A DNA stretch of 64,000 nucleotides from CAIVPM01 sp964477265 (lineage in GTDB: Bacteria; Bacteroidota; Bacteroidia; Chitinophagales; Chitinophagaceae): positions 255,817 to 319,816 of the forward strand of contig CAYZDJ010000002.1 of NCBI GenBank assembly GCA_964477265.1, in the 5' to 3' direction. Position 1 is the stretch's first letter. Each line of letters starts with the position of its first letter. The notes under the pieces were generated by a model. The model ran no database searches. It was given only the letters and a program-made list of their open reading frames with translations, and was not told where the DNA came from. Made by a program: the position numbers and the translations under genes. This document shows, piece after piece, positions 62,259-64,000 of the stretch.

Positions 62259-64000
62259 ATGAGACTACATATCGTTAATCGAAAAGTTGAAAGCAAAGGT
62301 TTTAAATACAAGAAATTGCAATTTAAAAACTTAGTTAAAGTAAGTGTTTGCTTTTATATATTTATTTTATGCTTAGCAAATAATGCTGCATTTGCTCAAT
62401 GTGCTAACTTTGGTACAGCACCATCGCAAGATTATGATTGCGATGGTGTTATTAATTCAGTTGATTTAGATGATGATAATGATGGAATATTAGATTGTGT
62501 TGAATCTTGCATCAGCCCATCATCAACCGAGCAACTGTTTTCACCAAGTTCAATTAGTACTATACCTACGAATAGGTTTGGAATAGATGCTTGGTCAAAA
62601 GAAATATATGCAAGAGATTATAGTGGTTTATCGGCAACACCAACAACACTTGCAAGTTTAAGCACAATAACACATAGTCAAGGACTAATTACAAATGCAG
62701 CACTAATTTCTGATAATTCAGGAATCGGTAACGACTGGGTATTTAATTTTAGTTCTTCAATTAGTTTTGATAAAATTGCTATTTGGATACCCGATATTGC
62801 TAATTATGGTGGTGGAGATGGGTGTATCAAAAAGTTTGTATTAACATCTGTTGATTGTGCAGGTATAACTAAAAGAGATACAATTGATTTAGGGCAACCA
62901 AGTTCTGCTGCTAGAACAGTAAGTGTTAGTTCTATTTTTGGAGTAACCTCTGTTACATTACATATTTTAGAAGTTTGGTATGATGCAAATACAAATGCTG
63001 GTGGTTTAGGTCCATATACAGTTGCTACTACAGCCACAATTCCATCCAATTATAATGTAGCATTAGGGGAAATAATTTTTGTAAATGATGGACAAATGAC
63101 TTGTCCAGACACAGATACAGATGGAGATGGAATACCTAACAAATTTGATTTAGATAGTGATGGCGATGGTTGCCCTGATGCTATTGAAGGAGGAGTAAAC
63201 TTTAATATTAACAATTTGGTAAACACTAGCTTGCCAGGTGGAAATTCTTCTGCTGTAGTTGGCTATAATGGAAGTGTAACTTATGGTGTAACAACCAATT
63301 TAGGAAATACAGTTAATGCTTCAGGTATTCCTATAATAGCAGGAACAGGACAAACTGTTGGAACAAGCCGATTAGTCAACGCACAAGATCCTATGTGTTG
63401 TTCTAATACACCAGTAGTATTTCCTAATAATCCAGTGATGAATACTTGTACAACAAGTAGTGTAAATTTGAATACTTTAACTTATACAAGTACAACACCA
63501 ACTGGACAACGTGTAGTTATAAGTACTCACAGTCCACCAACTTCTACAGCAGATACATTAACAACAGCACAAGCTGCTGCTATCACAGCAAGTGGAACAT
63601 ATTATGCTTACTATTTTAATAGTTATTGCTTTAGTCCAAATGATACAATAACGGTAACTATTATTTCAAAACCCAATGCAGGAGCAGATGTTACACGTTG
63701 TCAATCAGCAGGAACAACAACTTTAACAGGAACAAATCCAACTACAGGAACGTGGACAGCACAAGCAAGTAATCCAACAGGTGCAACACTTGGCAGTACA
63801 AGTGGAGGTGCGGCTACAACAACTTTTACAGCAGCAGCAGCAGTAGGGACTTATAATTTTATTTATACAGCTAATGGTTGTACAGATACAATGGCTGTAA
63901 CAGTAAAAGCGAATACAGCCTCAACAACCAATTTAAGCATTTGTCCAAGTGCATTGCCTTATAGTTGGAATGGTTCAAGAAGTGCAGCAGGAACTTATAC
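62259..64000 (+). CDS. Large secreted protein with calcium-binding type-3 repeats, 3' end outside the window
   Basis: The frame is open from the ATG at 62259 to the window end, at least 580 residues, and has no stop. A basic start (MRLHIVNRKVESKGFKYKKL) precedes a signal peptide (VSVCFYIFILCLANNAAFAQ). Thrombospondin type-3-like calcium repeats follow (DYDCDGVINSVDLDDDNDGI and DGDGIPNKFDLDSDGDG), then beta-rich low-complexity domains. The last visible part (LSICPSALPYSWNGSRSAAG) matches a domain of the giant gene upstream (LPFVWNGQSFNAAGTYVVHL). It is probably another type IX-secreted surface protein, but its sorting domain lies beyond the window. Confidence 0.85.
   Translation, partial: MRLHIVNRKVESKGFKYKKLQFKNLVKVSVCFYIFILCLANNAAFAQCANFGTAPSQDYDCDGVINSVDLDDDNDGILDCVESCISPSSTEQLFSPSSISTIPTNRFGIDAWSKEIYARDYSGLSATPTTLASLSTITHSQGLITNAALISDNSGIGNDWVFNFSSSISFDKIAIWIPDIANYGGGDGCIKKFVLTSVDCAGITKRDTIDLGQPSSAARTVSVSSIFGVTSVTLHILEVWYDANTNAGGLGPYTVATTATIPSNYNVALGEIIFVNDGQMTCPDTDTDGDGIPNKFDLDSDGDGCPDAIEGGVNFNINNLVNTSLPGGNSSAVVGYNGSVTYGVTTNLGNTVNASGIPIIAGTGQTVGTSRLVNAQDPMCCSNTPVVFPNNPVMNTCTTSSVNLNTLTYTSTTPTGQRVVISTHSPPTSTADTLTTAQAAAITASGTYYAYYFNSYCFSPNDTITVTIISKPNAGADVTRCQSAGTTTLTGTNPTTGTWTAQASNPTGATLGSTSGGAATTTFTAAAAVGTYNFIYTANGCTDTMAVTVKANTASTTNLSICPSALPYSWNGSRSAAGTY

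Noticed and set aside
1..64000. CRISPR array
   Set aside because: No run of evenly spaced 25-40 bp direct repeats was seen. The repeats found are short, dispersed and inverted.

Overview
The window looks like chromosome from a low-GC member of the Bacteroidota, most likely Chitinophagaceae or a close relative. This rests on three things seen in the sequence. Two large secreted proteins end in type IX secretion (Por) sorting domains. A TonB-dependent receptor carries a carboxypeptidase-regulatory-like N-terminus. Many genes are preceded by the Bacteroidota -7 box TAnnTTTG rather than an E. coli-type promoter. The family assignment is an inference.

From 0 to 47.9 kb the window is mostly conserved housekeeping sequence. 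It holds holA, an amidohydrolase, acpP-fabF, an enoyl-CoA hydratase, a DivIC/FtsB-like protein, pdxH, the RNase P RNA gene rnpB, lptB, valS, a PAP2 phosphatase, a persulfide dioxygenase-rhodanese, an FKBP isomerase and gcvP. After a secreted S8 protease come clpS, aroK, a response regulator and histidine kinase pair, a TonB-dependent receptor, dprA, etfBA, tRNA-Ser(GGA), tatD, an Atg22/UMF1-type MFS transporter, aroE, a ComA-like phosphosulfolactate synthase, pheT, a coiled-coil gene followed by zapA, tyrS and an M3 oligopeptidase. Genes sit in short runs on both strands, with gaps usually under 150 bp.

From 47.9 to 64 kb the character changes to accessory sequence with long AT-rich gaps. It contains a frameshifted ORF6N-domain gene whose coding sequence carries a palindrome that recurs 370 bp away. 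Next is a tandem pair of small genes that each join a sigma-region-4-like helix-turn-helix to an RNA polymerase alpha-CTD-like domain, with large palindromes at the 5' end of the first. Then come a small membrane protein, a propeller-type sensor kinase with a LytTR response regulator, and two very large secreted proteins. The second of these runs off the window end.

A second theme is several families of short dispersed repeats: CCCCTAAAGGGG-type, ACGAGAAAC-type, CACAAAG-type, ACACAGA-type and 7-bp ATTTCTA arrays. They occupy gaps between genes but also occur in frame inside coding sequences. valS appears to carry four such segments, and the lptB stop codon lies inside one copy.

The best candidates for something undescribed are the sigma4/alpha-CTD gene pair with its palindromes (48.7-49.8 kb), the ORF6N gene with its recurring palindrome (47.9-48.5 kb), and a GC-rich foldable element ahead of the MFS transporter gene (36.82-36.87 kb).
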